Shown: in pieces, positions 1 to 7,561 of the stretch | How the letters are laid out: every line of letters begins with the position of its first letter | Position numbering within the stretch: position 1 is the stretch's first letter | Assembly (NCBI GenBank): GCA_947631285.1 | Contig: CANRKS010000014.1 | Coordinates: forward strand, 1 to 16,477 | Length of the DNA stretch: 16,477 bases | Direction: 5' to 3' | Origin: an uncultured Bacilli bacterium | Lineage (GTDB): Bacteria; Bacillota_I; Bacilli_A; RF39; UBA660 | Notes under the pieces: generated by a model | What the model was told of the DNA's origin: nothing | What the model saw: only the letters and a program-made list of their open reading frames with translations | Database searches by the model: none | Made by a program: the position numbers and the translations under genes

Positions 1-1
1 A

Positions 2-343
2 TTAGAAAATGGTGACCCAATAGGTTTAATGTATATGAGTGATTTTTTGCTTTCAGCACCAAGCACTACGACCGCCGAAAAAAATATTTGGCTCTTTTTC
101 AAAAAAGCGTATAATGGATCATATATACCGGATGGCTATTATTGGACGATGACTCGGATCGAAGGTGTTGGTACATATGGTACACGTTATGCAAGAGGCT
201 TTTATGTAAACGGGACGACTCATGCCGAATTAGATGAGAGGTATTCCGTTCGTCCTGTCTTCTATCTAAATTCAAGTGACTTAAAAATATCTGGTAATGG
301 TAAAGTTGATGATCCATATATAATCGCGGGAATACCAGATTAA
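2..343 (+). CDS. C-terminal part of a secreted/surface repeat protein (5' end outside window)
   Basis: The reading frame is open from base 2, so the gene starts upstream of the window and the ATGs near positions 29-35 are internal. The visible 113 residues are rich in Tyr, Gly and aromatic residues and hydrophilic overall. They end in the pattern SVRPVFYLNSSDLKISGNGK followed by DDPYII. This 'RPV-x-YL-N-S ... G-x-G-x-x-x-DPY-I' ending is common in extracellular Firmicutes proteins, including pilin-like and repeat-bearing surface proteins, where it closes a beta-rich domain. No membrane segment or sorting signal is present at this end. Codons such as CGG, ACG and GCG are more frequent than in the genes downstream, which may indicate recent acquisition. 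A terminator follows directly. The exact function cannot be read from this fragment. A link to the signal peptidase downstream is only suggested by proximity. Confidence 0.7.
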   Translation, partial: LENGDPIGLMYMSDFLLSAPSTTTAEKNIWLFFKKAYNGSYIPDGYYWTMTRIEGVGTYGTRYARGFYVNGTTHAELDERYSVRPVFYLNSSDLKISGNGKVDDPYIIAGIPD

Positions 344-354
344 AATAACTGAGG

Positions 355-375
355 AAGAGAGAAATCTCTTTTTTT
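355..375 (+). terminator. Rho-independent terminator of the surface-protein gene
   Basis: A perfect 6-bp stem AAGAGA/TCTCTT with a GAAA loop is followed by five further T residues. It lies 12 bases after the stop codon at 343, ahead of the next promoter. Confidence 0.75.
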
Positions 376-401
376 ATCTAAGAATAATAAATGTTAAAAT
401 A

Positions 402-430
402 TTGCGATAATTCCTAAGTTATGCTATACT
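402..430 (+). promoter_or_regulatory. SigA-type extended -10 promoter
   Basis: TTGCGA (402-407), a 17-base spacer and TATACT (425-430), with a TGC extended -10 directly before the hexamer. It drives the membrane-protein gene starting at 456. Confidence 0.65.
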
Positions 431-455
431 AAATTTAAGAATAAGGAAGGTCAAT

Positions 456-1181
456 ATGAATAAAAGGGTTACTGATACTAGAAGTAAAAGTAAAAATGAT
501 ATTGAAGAAGATCCAGAAATAAAAAAAGTTGCTCATGCAAATAATTCTTCACAATTCGTGCTATTATTGATTTTAATAGTCCTTTTTGGCTTGACTCTTT
601 TTTGTGCTTTATTTTATATTGGTAAATATTATGAGACTAGAAAAAAAGTTACTGGTGATGCCGAATTAATTGAAATAAGTAAAGAAAGTAATAAGTCTTT
701 AATAACTAATAATGGACCTTTTGAAACAGTGATTGATGATACTTCATCTGAAGATATTTTTATTGAGTCTTTTGCTAATGCTGAAATAGAAACTGATGCT
801 AAGAGTAAAAAAGATGGGGTATTAGTTTTTGATGTTAAATATGAAATATTAAAAAATGATTTTAGATATAATATTATTCCTAATATAAATAGTGATGTGG
901 TTGTTAGATTTTCTTATTCTTTTGATAATGAAGAATGGACTAGTATAGGTAATGTTTTAAGTACAACTACGTCGACAATTAATCCTTTAATGAGTAATTA
1001 TTATGATGTTGGAGGAATAAGTGGAGTTATAAATGTTGCTACTAATTATCGTCTTTCTAGTAAACCTAATGAAATCAAGAGAATTTATTGGAAGAGCGAA
1101 ACTTTAATTAAAAATACAACAGATACCGTGGGTAAAACTTTTACAGCTAACTTAAAAATTGAGTATAAAGAGAGTGCCTAG
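456..1181 (+). CDS. Single-span membrane protein of unknown function next to a SipW-type signal peptidase
   Basis: I do not recognise a family. The 241 residues comprise a basic/acidic cytoplasmic N-terminus (about 1-32), one strong hydrophobic segment (about 33-56) and a roughly 185-residue C-terminal region predicted outside the cell. The outer part alternates polar and hydrophobic residues and has several aromatic beta-strand-like stretches, suggesting a beta-sandwich domain. No Cys residues occur outside the membrane segment, and no sorting motif or metal site is visible. The segment could be an uncleaved anchor or a signal sequence, but no clear A-x-A site follows it. The start is set by AAGGAAGG at 443-450, five bases before the ATG, and by the promoter at 402-430. 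The signal peptidase gene follows after 69 bases with its own promoter, so a substrate or partner relation is possible but unproven. Confidence 0.8.
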   Translation: MNKRVTDTRSKSKNDIEEDPEIKKVAHANNSSQFVLLLILIVLFGLTLFCALFYIGKYYETRKKVTGDAELIEISKESNKSLITNNGPFETVIDDTSSEDIFIESFANAEIETDAKSKKDGVLVFDVKYEILKNDFRYNIIPNINSDVVVRFSYSFDNEEWTSIGNVLSTTTSTINPLMSNYYDVGGISGVINVATNYRLSSKPNEIKRIYWKSETLIKNTTDTVGKTFTANLKIEYKESA

Positions 1182-1197
1182 TTAAATTACGAAAGTA

Positions 1198-1226
1198 TTG
1201 TTATTGAGAAAAAAGTTGTTTATAAT
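1198..1226 (+). promoter_or_regulatory. Promoter of the signal peptidase gene
   Basis: TTGTTA (1198-1203), 17 bases, then a perfect TATAAT (1221-1226). Transcription would start near 1233, leaving a leader of under 20 bases before the ATG at 1251. Confidence 0.65.
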
Positions 1227-1250
1227 ATTTTTAGAATAAGGATGAGTCGT

Positions 1251-2042
1251 ATGGATAATACCGAAGAAACACGTTATAATTTTAAAGGTTTATTTAAATA
1301 TATTTCAACTGTTATTAGTTGGACTATTTTTACTTTACTTTTAGTTATTGGAGTCTTACTAATTTATTATTTCATTTCTGTTCGTCTTTATGCTACTCAT
1401 GGTGAAAAATTTGAGCCTAAGTTTTCCGTTTATACAGTTGTTTCTGAAAGTATGGAACCCACAATTGATAAATACGATGTTATTGTAAATACCAAGATAG
1501 ATAGCATAGATGATGTTAAAGTAAATGATGTAGTTACTTATATTTCTACTTGGCAAGTAAATTATGGTATGACAGTTACGCACCGAGTAATAGGGACTAA
1601 AACTTTAGATGATGGATCAAAATGTTTAGTGACAAGAGGGGACAACAATACATCTGAAGATCCAATATGTGTTAAAAAAAGTAATGTTATTGGTATTGTA
1701 AGAGCGGTTATTCCATCTCTAGGACGAATTCAATTCTTCTTATCTAGTAGTTTTGGCTGGTTATTGATTGTTTTAATCCCTGCTTTATATATAATATTTA
1801 AAGATATCTTAAAGATTTTCCATTTATCAAAAGATATAAAAGAAGAAGATAAAGAAAAAAATAAACCTGATAAAGGAAAAGTTGAAGATAAAATAAAAGA
1901 TATTGAAAAAGAAAAAGCAGAAGAAATGAAAGAAGAAATAGAAAATCGGGCGCAAGAAATTTTAAAAGAAAGTAAACCAGGTAATAAATATTTACAAGAA
2001 GCTTATGAAGAGTTAAAAAAAGTAAAGAATAGAAGCGAATAA
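1251..2042 (+). CDS. sipW: Signal peptidase I, SipW/archaeal-ER type, with long charged tail
   Basis: This membrane enzyme would cleave signal peptides of exported proteins on the outer face. One membrane segment lies at about residues 23-45. Next comes the catalytic box SESMEPT with Ser67, then THRV with His111 in place of the Lys of the P-type enzymes, then RGDNN (Asp131) and SEDP (Asp137). A second membrane segment spans about 167-185. Ser/His/Asp is the arrangement of the SipW and ER/archaeal class, whose Bacillus member processes TasA and TapA. The start at 1251 is preferred because AAGGA at 1238-1242 lies 8 bases ahead of it. The ATG at 1242 overlaps that ribosome site and would add only three residues. 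After the second membrane segment comes a tail of about 75 residues rich in Lys and Glu, probably a cytoplasmic helix. Such a tail is longer than in the family members I know. The tail's end overlaps the terminator. Confidence 0.88.
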   Translation: MDNTEETRYNFKGLFKYISTVISWTIFTLLLVIGVLLIYYFISVRLYATHGEKFEPKFSVYTVVSESMEPTIDKYDVIVNTKIDSIDDVKVNDVVTYISTWQVNYGMTVTHRVIGTKTLDDGSKCLVTRGDNNTSEDPICVKKSNVIGIVRAVIPSLGRIQFFLSSSFGWLLIVLIPALYIIFKDILKIFHLSKDIKEEDKEKNKPDKGKVEDKIKDIEKEKAEEMKEEIENRAQEILKESKPGNKYLQEAYEELKKVKNRSE

Positions 2043-2060
2043 TCTACTTTACTTTTTTTT
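2015..2060 (+). terminator. Terminator after the signal peptidase gene, overlapping its 3' end
   Basis: A 13-base A-rich arm (2015-2027), inside the coding region, is the exact reverse complement of the arm at 2047-2059, with a 19-base loop. The 3' arm ends in eight T residues. The flanking A and T runs could make it work in both directions. Confidence 0.7.
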
Positions 2061-2076
2061 CTATTTGCTTTAAAAT
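2048..2076 (+). promoter_or_regulatory. Promoter of the rubrerythrin gene
   Basis: TTTACT (2048-2053), 17 bases, then TAAAAT (2071-2076). The -35 hexamer sits inside the 3' arm of the preceding terminator. Confidence 0.5.
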
Positions 2077-2099
2077 ACTAATAAGAAGGAAGTGTTGTT

Positions 2100-2639
2100 A
2101 TGGAATTAAAAGGTTCAAAAACTGAAAGTAATTTAATGGCTGCATTTGCTGGTGAAAGTCAAGCTCGTAATAAATATACTTATTATGCTAGTAAAGCCAG
2201 AAAAGATGGCTATGAACAAATCGCAGCTATTTTTGAAGAAACGGCCAATAATGAAAAAGAACATGCTAAATTATGGTTTAAAGAATTACATGATGGAGAA
2301 GTTCCTGATACGCATACTAATTTAGAAGATGCTGCAGCGGGTGAAAATTATGAATGGACAGATATGTATCAAGAATTTGCAAGAGTAGCTAAAGAAGAAG
2401 GATTTGATCGCATAGCTTTCTTATTTGAAAGTGTGGGAAAGATTGAAAAAGAACACGAAGAAAGATATAGAAAACTTATTAGTAATATAGATGAAGGTTT
2501 AGTTTTCTCAAGCGAAGATGATCGTATTTGGGTTTGCCGTAACTGTGGTCATGTAGTTATTGGTAAAAAAGCTCCAGAAGTATGTCCAGTTTGTAAACAT
2601 GCTCAAAGCTATTTTGAAAGAAAAGCCGAAAATTATTAA
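2100..2639 (+). CDS. rbr: Rubrerythrin (ferritin-like diiron protein with rubredoxin domain)
   Basis: This cytoplasmic peroxide-scavenging protein is typical of anaerobes; it reduces hydrogen peroxide to water with electrons passed through its rubredoxin iron. Residues about 1-135 form the four-helix ferritin-like domain. Its diiron ligand motifs are E-x-x-H at 52-55 and 116-119, plus Glu19 in AFAGESQ. Residues about 142-175 form the rubredoxin-like domain, with Cys146/Cys149 (CRNCG) and Cys162/Cys165 (CPVC). At 179 residues the length is normal for the family and all expected ligands are present. AAGGAAG at 2086-2092 precedes the ATG by 7 bases. The gene appears to be a single-gene unit with its own promoter. 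No PerR-like operator could be identified. The gene points to an anaerobic or microaerophilic life. Confidence 0.96.
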   Translation: MELKGSKTESNLMAAFAGESQARNKYTYYASKARKDGYEQIAAIFEETANNEKEHAKLWFKELHDGEVPDTHTNLEDAAAGENYEWTDMYQEFARVAKEEGFDRIAFLFESVGKIEKEHEERYRKLISNIDEGLVFSSEDDRIWVCRNCGHVVIGKKAPEVCPVCKHAQSYFERKAENY

Positions 2640-2642
2640 TAT
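2614..2642 (+). promoter_or_regulatory. Possible promoter of the pheST leader
   Basis: TTGAAA (2614-2619), 17 bases, then TAATAT (2637-2642), overlapping the end of the rubrerythrin gene. The -35 is good and the -10 mediocre. No terminator was found between rubrerythrin and the leader, so read-through is also possible. Confidence 0.35.
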
Positions 2643-2677
2643 TAAAAACATAGAGATTTAATCTTAGTAGATTTATT

Positions 2678-2865
2678 AATTCTAATGAAGAGAATAAATA
2701 TAATGGGTGGAAATATTTATAGATAAATAATAAATTGAATTTCAATTAATGAATGTTTTTGGGTAATTCACATTACGAATTTAAAGTGTATGGAAAATTT
2801 CATAAATAAAGGTGGTACCGCGGGAATTCTCGTCCTTTACCAAAATTTATTTATGAAGTTTTTAT
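2678..2865 (+). promoter_or_regulatory. T-box riboswitch (tRNA-Phe sensing) controlling pheST
   Basis: The leader senses uncharged tRNA. The antiterminator is clear: AAAGG (2808-2812), the T-box bulge TGGTACC (2813-2819), GCGGG, an AATT loop, CTCGT and CCTTT (2834-2838). The competing terminator pairs 2799-2810 with 2846-2857 (12 bp, perfect) and is followed by GTTTTTATTTT. TGGT would pair with an ACCA tRNA end, i.e. discriminator A. A candidate Stem I base pairs 2678-2687 with 2771-2781 (10 bp, one bulged C). It places TTC, a Phe codon, at 2767-2769 just inside the stem, in the expected specifier position. Only about 26 bases separate Stem I from the antiterminator, so there is no room for Stems II and IIA/B. 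The T-box/terminator part is secure; the Stem I reading is by hand and less sure. Confidence 0.9.
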
Positions 2866-2881
2866 TTTAAGGAGGATAAAT

Positions 2882-3931
2882 ATGCATAATGATAAAATAG
2901 AAGAAATATCTAAAAGTTTAGAGGAATCTTTTAAAGGAATTTCGAAAATAAGTGATTTAGAAAATTTAAAAGTTTTATACATGGGTAAAAATGGGCAAAT
3001 TACTTTATTGAACAGTTTAATTAAAGATGTTCCAAATGAAGAGAAAAAAGAATTTGGCATGAAAGTAAATGAATTAAAGAACACTTTTAATACTAATTAT
3101 GAGAAGTTAAAAGAAGAATTAGAGCAAAAAGAAATAAATGAAAAATTAAATAAAGAAGCTATTGATGTTACTTTACCAGGAACTAAAATTGAAGGGGGAA
3201 GTGCTCATCCTATTGAACGTATTATTGAAAGTTTAGAATCTTTACTTATGAGTATGGGTTATGATGTTGTCGAAGGACCAGAAGTTGAAAAAGATTTATA
3301 TAATTTTGAACTACTTAATTTACCTAAAGGCCATCCAGCGAGAGATGCCCAAGATACTTTTTATATAAAAGGGGATGAATATTTACTTAGAAGTCAAACT
3401 AGTCCTGTTCAAGTAAGAGAAATGTTGGCGGGAAAAGGGGAAATGCCAATTAGAATAATTTGTCCTGGTAAAACTTATCGAAGAGATGAAGATGACGCTA
3501 CTCATTCTCATGAATTTACGCAAATGGAAGGGTTACTTGTAGATAAAGATATTACCTTGGGAGACTTAAAAGGAACTTTTGAAGAAATAGCCAAAATGCT
3601 TTTTGGTAAAAGTAGAGAAACAAGATTTAGACCAAGTTATTATCCTTTTACAGAACCGAGTGTTGAGATGGATATTAGCTGTTTTAACTGTAATGGTAAA
3701 GGATGTAATATTTGTAAAAATACGGGTTGGATTACAGTTGGGGGAGCTGGAATGGTAAATCCTATAGTCTTAAAAAACTGTGGATATGATCCATCAAAAT
3801 GGAATGGTTTTGCTTTTGGATTTGGAATTGAAAGATTAGCAATGCTTAAATATGGCATTAATGATATTAGAACCTTTTATGTTAATCATGATATTAGAAT
3901 GTTAAAAGAATTCGATAGAAGGGAGTATTAA
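2882..3931 (+). CDS. pheS: Phenylalanyl-tRNA synthetase alpha subunit
   Basis: This is the catalytic subunit of the alpha2-beta2 enzyme that charges tRNA-Phe. The N-terminal coiled-coil arm covers about residues 1-95. The class II core follows, with motif 2 around 188-220 (ICPGKTYRRDEDDATHSHEF, then TQMEGLL) and motif 3 GFGIER at 313-318. Four Cys at 267, 270, 275 and 278 (CFNC, GKGCNIC) form the zinc-knuckle-like insert common in Firmicutes PheS, just after the SVEMDIS substrate-pocket strand. The length of 349 residues is normal. AAGGAGG at 2869-2875 precedes the ATG by 6 bases. pheT follows after one base, so the two subunits are probably translated together under the T-box. Confidence 0.98.
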   Translation: MHNDKIEEISKSLEESFKGISKISDLENLKVLYMGKNGQITLLNSLIKDVPNEEKKEFGMKVNELKNTFNTNYEKLKEELEQKEINEKLNKEAIDVTLPGTKIEGGSAHPIERIIESLESLLMSMGYDVVEGPEVEKDLYNFELLNLPKGHPARDAQDTFYIKGDEYLLRSQTSPVQVREMLAGKGEMPIRIICPGKTYRRDEDDATHSHEFTQMEGLLVDKDITLGDLKGTFEEIAKMLFGKSRETRFRPSYYPFTEPSVEMDISCFNCNGKGCNICKNTGWITVGGAGMVNPIVLKNCGYDPSKWNGFAFGFGIERLAMLKYGINDIRTFYVNHDIRMLKEFDRREY

Positions 3932-3932
3932 A

Positions 3933-6323
3933 ATGGCAATAAGTTTAAATTGGGTAAATGATTATGTGCCTGTTAAAGATATTGATCCTGTAAGTCTAGC
4001 TAATAAAATAACAGCGGCCGGAATTAATGTTGAAAAAGTTAGCAGTAATAATATTAATAACTTAGTTATCGGCCACATCTTAGAATGTGAAATGCATCCT
4101 GATAGTGATCATTTACATGTTTGTAAGGTTGATGTAGGAAGGGAAGTTTTACAAATTGTATGCGGAGCTTCTAATGTTCGTGCTGGCTTAAAAGTAATTG
4201 TTGCTTTACCTGGGGCTATCTTACCGGGAGATTTTGAAATTAAAAAAAGTAAGATAAGAGGAATAGAATCAAATGGTATGATTTGTGCTTTATTTGAACT
4301 AGGTTTAGAAGAAAAGACAGAAGAAACATATAATAAGGGAATAACAGAATTAGATATTGATGCTCCCATTGGTGATGAGGCATTAGAATATTTAGGATAT
4401 AACGACACTTTATATGAATTAGATTTAAATCCTAATCGAACTGACTGTAATAATCATTTGCCATTTGCTTATGAAGTAGCAGCTGTTTTAGGAAGAAGTG
4501 TAACGATGCCATCTGTTTCCTACCAAGAAATAGATGAAAAGGTAGAGGACTTGGTTTCTCTAAATGTTCTTACATCTAATGTTTCTATGTATAATTTGAT
4601 GATTGCTAAAGATGTTAAAATAAAAGAAAGTCCTGATTTTATTAAGCATCGTTTAGAAGTCGCTGGCATAAGAAGTATTAATAATGTAGTAGATATTTCT
4701 AACTATGTAATGCTTGAATACGGTCAACCTCTTCACTTTTTTGATAAAGATGTTGTTGGTGATGAAATAGTAGTGAGAATGGCGAAGCCAAATGAAAAAA
4801 TTATTACCTTAGATAAAGAAGAAAGAGATTTAGGTGAAGATGATATTTTAATCACGGACGGAAATACTCCTTTATGTGTTGCGGGAGTAATGGGTGGTTT
4901 AAATAGTGGTATTACGGATAAAACTAAAAATATTTTAATTGAATCAGCTATATTTAACCCTTATAACATTCGCTATACTTCTATAAGATTAGGTCTTAGA
5001 AGTGAAGCTAGTTTAAGATTAGAAAAACCTTTAAGTTATGAATTCTGTAAGTTAGCTATTAAAAGAGCTTGTCATTTATTAGAAAAGTATGCTGATGCTA
5101 AAATAGTTAAGGGAATAGTAACTTATGATAAAGTAGATAAGACGGAAAAGATAGTAGAAGTTACCTCAAAAGAAATAAATACTATTTTAGGAATGGTTGT
5201 AGAAAATAAGGATGTAGAAAGAATTTTAACTAATTTGGGCTTTTCTTATAAATATGAAAATGATACTTATACGGTTAGTATTCCGAATAGAAGACAAGAT
5301 ATATATGCCCAAAAAGAAGATATTATTGAAGAAATTGGACGAATTTATGGGTATGATAATATTAAACCTACTTTACCTTTAATTAGAACTAAAAAAGGTG
5401 AATATCGAGAAAATGTTAAGATGCGAAAAATCGTTTCTAAAAGACTTCGAAGTTTAGGCTTTCATGAAATTAGAACTTATACTTTAACAAGTGAAGAAGA
5501 AATAGAAAAGTTTAATTATCAATTTGGAAAAAGCATTAAACTTTTAAGACCAATGTTAAAAGAGAAAGCTTGGATTAGGCAAAGTTTACTCCCTTCTTTA
5601 TTAACTGTTTCTGAATACAATAAGAGTAAGAAAAATAATGATATTTTCTTATATGAAATTGCTAATGTTTATCATGAAGAAGAGGATCATTATAAAGAGA
5701 GTACCAGAGTAGCCTTTTTAATGACGGGAAAATATTTAAGTAATACTTGGAATGCTTTAGATTATAAAGTTGATTTTTATCTAATTAAAGGAATGGTTGA
5801 AAACATTTTAGACTATTTAGGCCTAAAAGATCGTTATACATTATTCTTAAGTGATAATTTACCAAAAGAAATTCATCCTAAAATTAATAGTGAAATTAAA
5901 ATTGATGGTACTCCAGTTGGTTATTTTGGAAAACTTCACCCTAATGTTTCTAAAGATGATGTATATGTATGTGAAATCATATTAAGTGAAGTCTTACTTC
6001 ATAAATCTAGTGATGTAAAATATCAAGAATTAAATAAATATCCTAAAATTGAAAAAGATGTCGCTTTTGTTGTTGATAAAAATATTCCGGCGGCGGATAT
6101 TTTAAAAGAAATTAAGAAAAGTGGCGGAAAACTTTTAACAGATATAAAAATATTTGATATTTATACCGGAGATAAAATAAGCTCTGATAAAAAATCTTTA
6201 GCTTATAATTTAACTTTTGAAGATAATACCAGAACCTTGACTGAAGATGAAGTTATGACTTTATTCAATAAAATAATATTAAATGTTGAAGAAAAATTTA
6301 GAGCAAGTATTAGAGATAAATAG
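3933..6323 (+). CDS. pheT: Phenylalanyl-tRNA synthetase beta subunit
   Basis: This is the non-catalytic beta subunit, which carries tRNA recognition and editing. At 796 residues it has the full bacterial domain set. The EMAP/OB-type tRNA-binding domain lies at about 40-150 (HPDSDHLHVCKVDVG, IVCGASNVRAG). The helix LDLNPNRTDCNNHLPFAYEV leads into the B3/B4 editing region at about 200-385 (RSINNVVDISNYVMLEYGQP, GVMGG). B5 lies near 395-475 (IPNRRQDIYAQKEDIIEEIG), followed by the catalytic-like core. The C-terminal FDX-ACB anticodon-binding domain covers about 705-796 (YPKIEKDVAFVVD ... LAYNLTFEDNTRTLTEDEV). GGGAG at 3921-3925 overlaps the end of pheS and serves as the ribosome site. The operon ends at the terminator directly after the stop codon. 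No editing residue is obviously lost by eye. Confidence 0.98.
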   Translation: MAISLNWVNDYVPVKDIDPVSLANKITAAGINVEKVSSNNINNLVIGHILECEMHPDSDHLHVCKVDVGREVLQIVCGASNVRAGLKVIVALPGAILPGDFEIKKSKIRGIESNGMICALFELGLEEKTEETYNKGITELDIDAPIGDEALEYLGYNDTLYELDLNPNRTDCNNHLPFAYEVAAVLGRSVTMPSVSYQEIDEKVEDLVSLNVLTSNVSMYNLMIAKDVKIKESPDFIKHRLEVAGIRSINNVVDISNYVMLEYGQPLHFFDKDVVGDEIVVRMAKPNEKIITLDKEERDLGEDDILITDGNTPLCVAGVMGGLNSGITDKTKNILIESAIFNPYNIRYTSIRLGLRSEASLRLEKPLSYEFCKLAIKRACHLLEKYADAKIVKGIVTYDKVDKTEKIVEVTSKEINTILGMVVENKDVERILTNLGFSYKYENDTYTVSIPNRRQDIYAQKEDIIEEIGRIYGYDNIKPTLPLIRTKKGEYRENVKMRKIVSKRLRSLGFHEIRTYTLTSEEEIEKFNYQFGKSIKLLRPMLKEKAWIRQSLLPSLLTVSEYNKSKKNNDIFLYEIANVYHEEEDHYKESTRVAFLMTGKYLSNTWNALDYKVDFYLIKGMVENILDYLGLKDRYTLFLSDNLPKEIHPKINSEIKIDGTPVGYFGKLHPNVSKDDVYVCEIILSEVLLHKSSDVKYQELNKYPKIEKDVAFVVDKNIPAADILKEIKKSGGKLLTDIKIFDIYTGDKISSDKKSLAYNLTFEDNTRTLTEDEVMTLFNKIILNVEEKFRASIRDK

Positions 6324-6351
6324 AAGATTAACTAAAATTAGTCTTCTTTTT
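6322..6351 (+). terminator. Terminator of the pheST operon
   Basis: GAAGATTAA (6323-6331) pairs with TTAGTCTTC (6338-6346) with one G-T wobble, a 6-base loop and then TTTTT. It starts inside the pheT stop codon. Confidence 0.85.
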
Positions 6352-6364
6352 AAATTGGTTAAAT

Positions 6365-6393
6365 TTGACAAAAGAGCTTAAGCAAGTTATAAT
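6365..6393 (+). promoter_or_regulatory. Consensus SigA promoter of the TetR-family gene
   Basis: TTGACA (6365-6370), exactly 17 bases, then TATAAT (6388-6393). Both hexamers match the consensus fully, which makes this the best promoter in the window. Such a strong promoter usually needs repression, which fits the palindromes directly downstream. Confidence 0.9.
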
Positions 6394-6394
6394 G

Positions 6395-6416
6395 GTAACA
6401 TAAGTTACTATAGTAA
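6395..6416 (+). promoter_or_regulatory. Overlapping palindromes at the transcription start; candidate TetR operator
   Basis: GTAAC-ATAA-GTTAC (6395-6408) is an inverted repeat just after the -10. It overlaps a perfect 12-base palindrome TTACTATAGTAA (6405-6416). Together they give three alternating half-sites around the predicted +1, where a self-regulating TetR protein would block transcription. Operator function is inferred from position and symmetry. Confidence 0.5.
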
Positions 6417-6427
6417 GGGGGCTTAAT

Positions 6428-6976
6428 ATGCCAGCAAGCTGTAAATTAGAAAAGCAAACTATTATTAAAAAAGCAGTGGTTATGATTAATAAAAAGGGTT
6501 GGGATTCTTTAAATGCTAGAGATTTAGCTAAAGAATTAAAGATATCAACTAAACCTTTATATCGTATTTATCAAAATATGGATGAAATAAAAGAAGATAT
6601 TTATAAAGAAATTTATCGAGAATATGATGAATTTATTACAAGTAGAGTTGATAATAAAAAAGCTTTAGTAACTCTATGTGTAGCTTATGTAGAATTTGCC
6701 AAATATTATAAAAATTTATTTATTAGTTTATTTTTGTCTAATAATTTAAAATGGCAATCTATCGATGATGTTTTAAATGAGAAATGGAATCAAGGGGCTA
6801 TTATAAATCTAGTTAATAAAGGAGGCTATTCTTTTGAAGAAGCTAAAGAGCTATTTATGCATTTATGGTTATATGCAAATGGGTTAGCTACTTTAATATC
6901 TACCAATAAGATTGATATAGATGATAAAGAAGTAATTGTTAGAATAGTTAAAATATATAAGACACTAACTAAATAA
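6428..6976 (+). CDS. TetR/AcrR-family transcriptional regulator
   Basis: This 182-residue protein has the usual TetR layout. The N-terminal helix-turn-helix covers about 28-47 (LNARDLAKELKISTKPLYRI), preceded by the first helix KQTIIKKAVVMINKKGWDSL. A helical C-terminal ligand and dimer domain follows; its end (ELFMHLWLYANGLATLISTN) resembles the WHG-type subgroup. GGGGG at 6417-6421 precedes the ATG by 6 bases. The promoter is full consensus and overlapped downstream by palindromes, so autorepression is likely. No drug pump is adjacent. The next gene has its own promoter, so the regulated target other than itself is unknown. The tetR stop is only 33 bases from the next start and no terminator lies between, so partial read-through into the thioredoxin-like gene is expected. 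Confidence 0.88.
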   Translation: MPASCKLEKQTIIKKAVVMINKKGWDSLNARDLAKELKISTKPLYRIYQNMDEIKEDIYKEIYREYDEFITSRVDNKKALVTLCVAYVEFAKYYKNLFISLFLSNNLKWQSIDDVLNEKWNQGAIINLVNKGGYSFEEAKELFMHLWLYANGLATLISTNKIDIDDKEVIVRIVKIYKTLTK

Positions 6977-6987
6977 TTTGGTATAAT
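6959..6987 (+). promoter_or_regulatory. Extended -10 promoter of the thioredoxin-like gene
   Basis: AAGACA (6959-6964), 17 bases, then a perfect TATAAT (6982-6987) preceded by TGG (extended -10). It overlaps the 3' end of the TetR gene. Confidence 0.6.
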
Positions 6988-7009
6988 AGTGATTAGGAGG
7001 CATTAGAAA

Positions 7010-7561
7010 GTGAAAAAGAATTATATTTTATTAATTATTGTATTATTTTTATTTATGTTTGTTCCCATAGTTGAGGCCGCTAATAAAGCAAAAGTTTATA
7101 TGTTTAGTAAAGATGGTTGTTCAGCTTGTATGAGTGCTCATGAATATTTAGATGGTTTACTTAAAGAAAATAAAGATTTATTTGAACTTGTAGAAATTGA
7201 AGTTTTTAATCATAATGGAGCCGTTGAAAACAAGGGAGCTTATGATCTTATGATCGCGGTCTTAGAACATTATAATGAAAATACTGAGACTTTATATACG
7301 CCAACAATTGTTATTGGTGATTATCATAATATTGGTTTTCCTAGAGATGAAACTGATTTATATAATGCTATTATGGAACTAAATAATAGTGAGGAAGATA
7401 TTGATGTTGTTAAAGATCTGGCTAAAGAAAAGAATATTAATATCAATGATGTTAAAATAGATGTTAATAAAGAAAATGCTTATGATGCTTACATAATTAT
7501 TGGAATCTTTATTGTTTTAATCGGGGGATTTGCAGGCTTAGTATTTTTAGGCAAGAAATAA
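7010..7561 (+). CDS. Membrane-anchored extracytoplasmic thioredoxin-like protein
   Basis: The protein has 183 residues. A signal sequence covers about 1-23 with a possible cleavage after VEA. A thioredoxin-like fold follows, with C-S-A-C at Cys37-Cys40 after the strand KVYMFSKDG. A YTPTIVIGD strand places the fold's cis-proline at Pro98. A C-terminal membrane segment covers about 157-179 and ends in GKK. The active-site pair sits at the N-terminus of the first helix as in thiol-disulfide oxidoreductases, so a role outside the membrane in making, breaking or shuffling disulfides is likely. The substrate is unknown and no DsbB/CcdA-like partner is adjacent. The start is GTG, set by AGGAGG at 6995-7000 nine bases ahead. 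Promoter and terminator make it a single-gene unit. Confidence 0.8.
   Translation: MKKNYILLIIVLFLFMFVPIVEAANKAKVYMFSKDGCSACMSAHEYLDGLLKENKDLFELVEIEVFNHNGAVENKGAYDLMIAVLEHYNENTETLYTPTIVIGDYHNIGFPRDETDLYNAIMELNNSEEDIDVVKDLAKEKNININDVKIDVNKENAYDAYIIIGIFIVLIGGFAGLVFLGKK

Noticed and set aside
1242..1250. ATG at 1242 as start of the signal peptidase
   Set aside because: It overlaps the AAGGA ribosome site, which is correctly spaced only for the ATG at 1251.
4109..4408. Minus-strand ORF inside pheT (and similar ones inside the hydrolase, sipW, pheS, yitT and ftsX regions)
   Set aside because: It is antisense to a strongly conserved gene, has odd composition and lacks a promoter or ribosome site.
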